From assembly GCA_025210615.1 (NCBI GenBank), contig JAOARJ010000002.1, positions 248,001 to 312,000 of the forward strand: DNA of 64,000 nucleotides, in the 5' to 3' direction. The stretch comes from Candidatus Altimarinota bacterium (lineage in GTDB: Bacteria > Patescibacteriota > Gracilibacteria > BD1-5 > UBA6164). A program made the translations under genes and the position numbers. The notes under the pieces are model-generated. The model saw only the letters and a program-made list of their open reading frames with translations, searched no databases and was not told the origin of the DNA. Positions 63,658-64,000 of this stretch are shown here, piece after piece. Positions within the stretch are counted from its first letter, which is position 1, and each line of letters starts with the position of its first letter.

Positions 63658-64000
63658 TTATTTTGCTTTTTTCATATCTTCTAAAGATTTTAGATTAACT
63701 TTTATTTTCTTTTCTTCTTCATCAACTTCTTTAATTTCTCATTTAATTGTAGAAATTCTATCATTAAGTTCTTTAACTTGAGCGCTCAATGCATCTACTT
63801 TAGCATTTTTCTTAGTTTTAATAGAATTAATTTCTTCTACTCTTTTTTCTAATTTAGTAGCAGCCTCACTTAAAATAGAAACCATATCTGATCCAGCTGC
63901 GCTAGAATTATCTTCATCATCCCCCCCAAATGAGAAACTACTTTCTTCTTCCATAACTTCTACTTCTTCTGCTTTTTCTTCTTTTTTATCTTCAGCAGAT
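63658..64000 (-). CDS. Acidic coiled-coil protein (5' end cut by window edge)
   Basis: At least 113 residues remain. The upstream part continues open to the edge (SAEDKKEEKAEEVEV before the internal Met). An acidic linker with FSFGGDDEDNSSAAGSD precedes a coiled coil (ILSEAATKLEKRVEEINSIKTKKNAKVDALSAQVKELNDRI) and a charged end. No known domain. Function unknown; it could be a scaffold next to pilT. Confidence 0.6.

Noticed and set aside
1-64000. tRNA, rRNA genes or CRISPR arrays
   Set aside because: No TTCGA/TTCAA arm in a cloverleaf context, no rRNA-like sequence and no regularly spaced repeats were seen.

Overview
The window comes from an AT-rich bacterium that reads UGA as glycine (genetic code 25). 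This points to the candidate phyla Absconditabacteria (SR1) or Gracilibacteria (BD1-5). The evidence is direct: conserved glycines in UvrB, LysRS, TlyA, RsmI, SbcC, ZnuC, a patatin lipase and the prepilins fall on in-frame TGA codons, and nearly all host genes run full length only when TGA is read as Gly. TAA and TAG are the stops. Host genes almost never have a Shine-Dalgarno motif; starts sit in contexts such as AAATTATG. No tRNA, rRNA or CRISPR array was seen.

Layout. 1-3500: exporter, nitroreductase, a fibrinogen-domain adhesin whose start is disrupted by a 16-bp tandem repeat, and a cyclic-nucleotide-binding protein. 3500-7030: phage-derived genes (head closure, head-tail connector, amidase, two holin-like proteins, distal tail protein), themselves using TGA as Gly. 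7110-9983: ABC-2 exporter and small proteins. 10078-20959: DEAD-box helicase, AI-2E-type permease, SbcC, DciA-like protein, RsmI, LysRS, membrane proteins. 20153-22664: zinc/manganese ABC importer operon. 22791-27059: a 1422-residue protein of unknown function. 27244-33290: RlmD-type methyltransferase, TrxB, second adhesin, SPFH protein, NagZ-like hydrolase. 34090-46810: DedA-LssY protein, glycosyltransferases, Bax inhibitor-1 family, LigA, AGOG-type glycosylase, DedA, UvrB, TlyA, patatin. 46880-54961: hypotheticals, phage-type tail fibre, prepilin, MarR regulator, TPR protein. 55011-59907: TraD/VirD4-like ATPase, stand-alone PriA C-terminal half, TPR membrane protein. 59980-64000: a probable structured RNA, second prepilin, third adhesin, PilT and a cut-off acidic protein.

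Themes. (1) Surface attachment: two prepilins, a PilT retraction ATPase and three secreted proteins sharing one N-terminal module with divergent C-termini, two of them fibrinogen-like. This suits an episymbiont that must bind a host cell. One adhesin appears switched off by repeat number. (2) Three short islands (about 5.1-5.4, 33.3-34.0 and 39.1-39.7 kb) carry genes for small secreted or membrane proteins with strong Shine-Dalgarno sequences, no in-frame TGA and strong terminators, unlike everything around them; they look like imports from standard-code bacteria. (3) A two-hairpin intergenic element occurs twice, 50 kb apart, with compensatory stem changes. (4) Most host terminators share the loop AAATTAAT.
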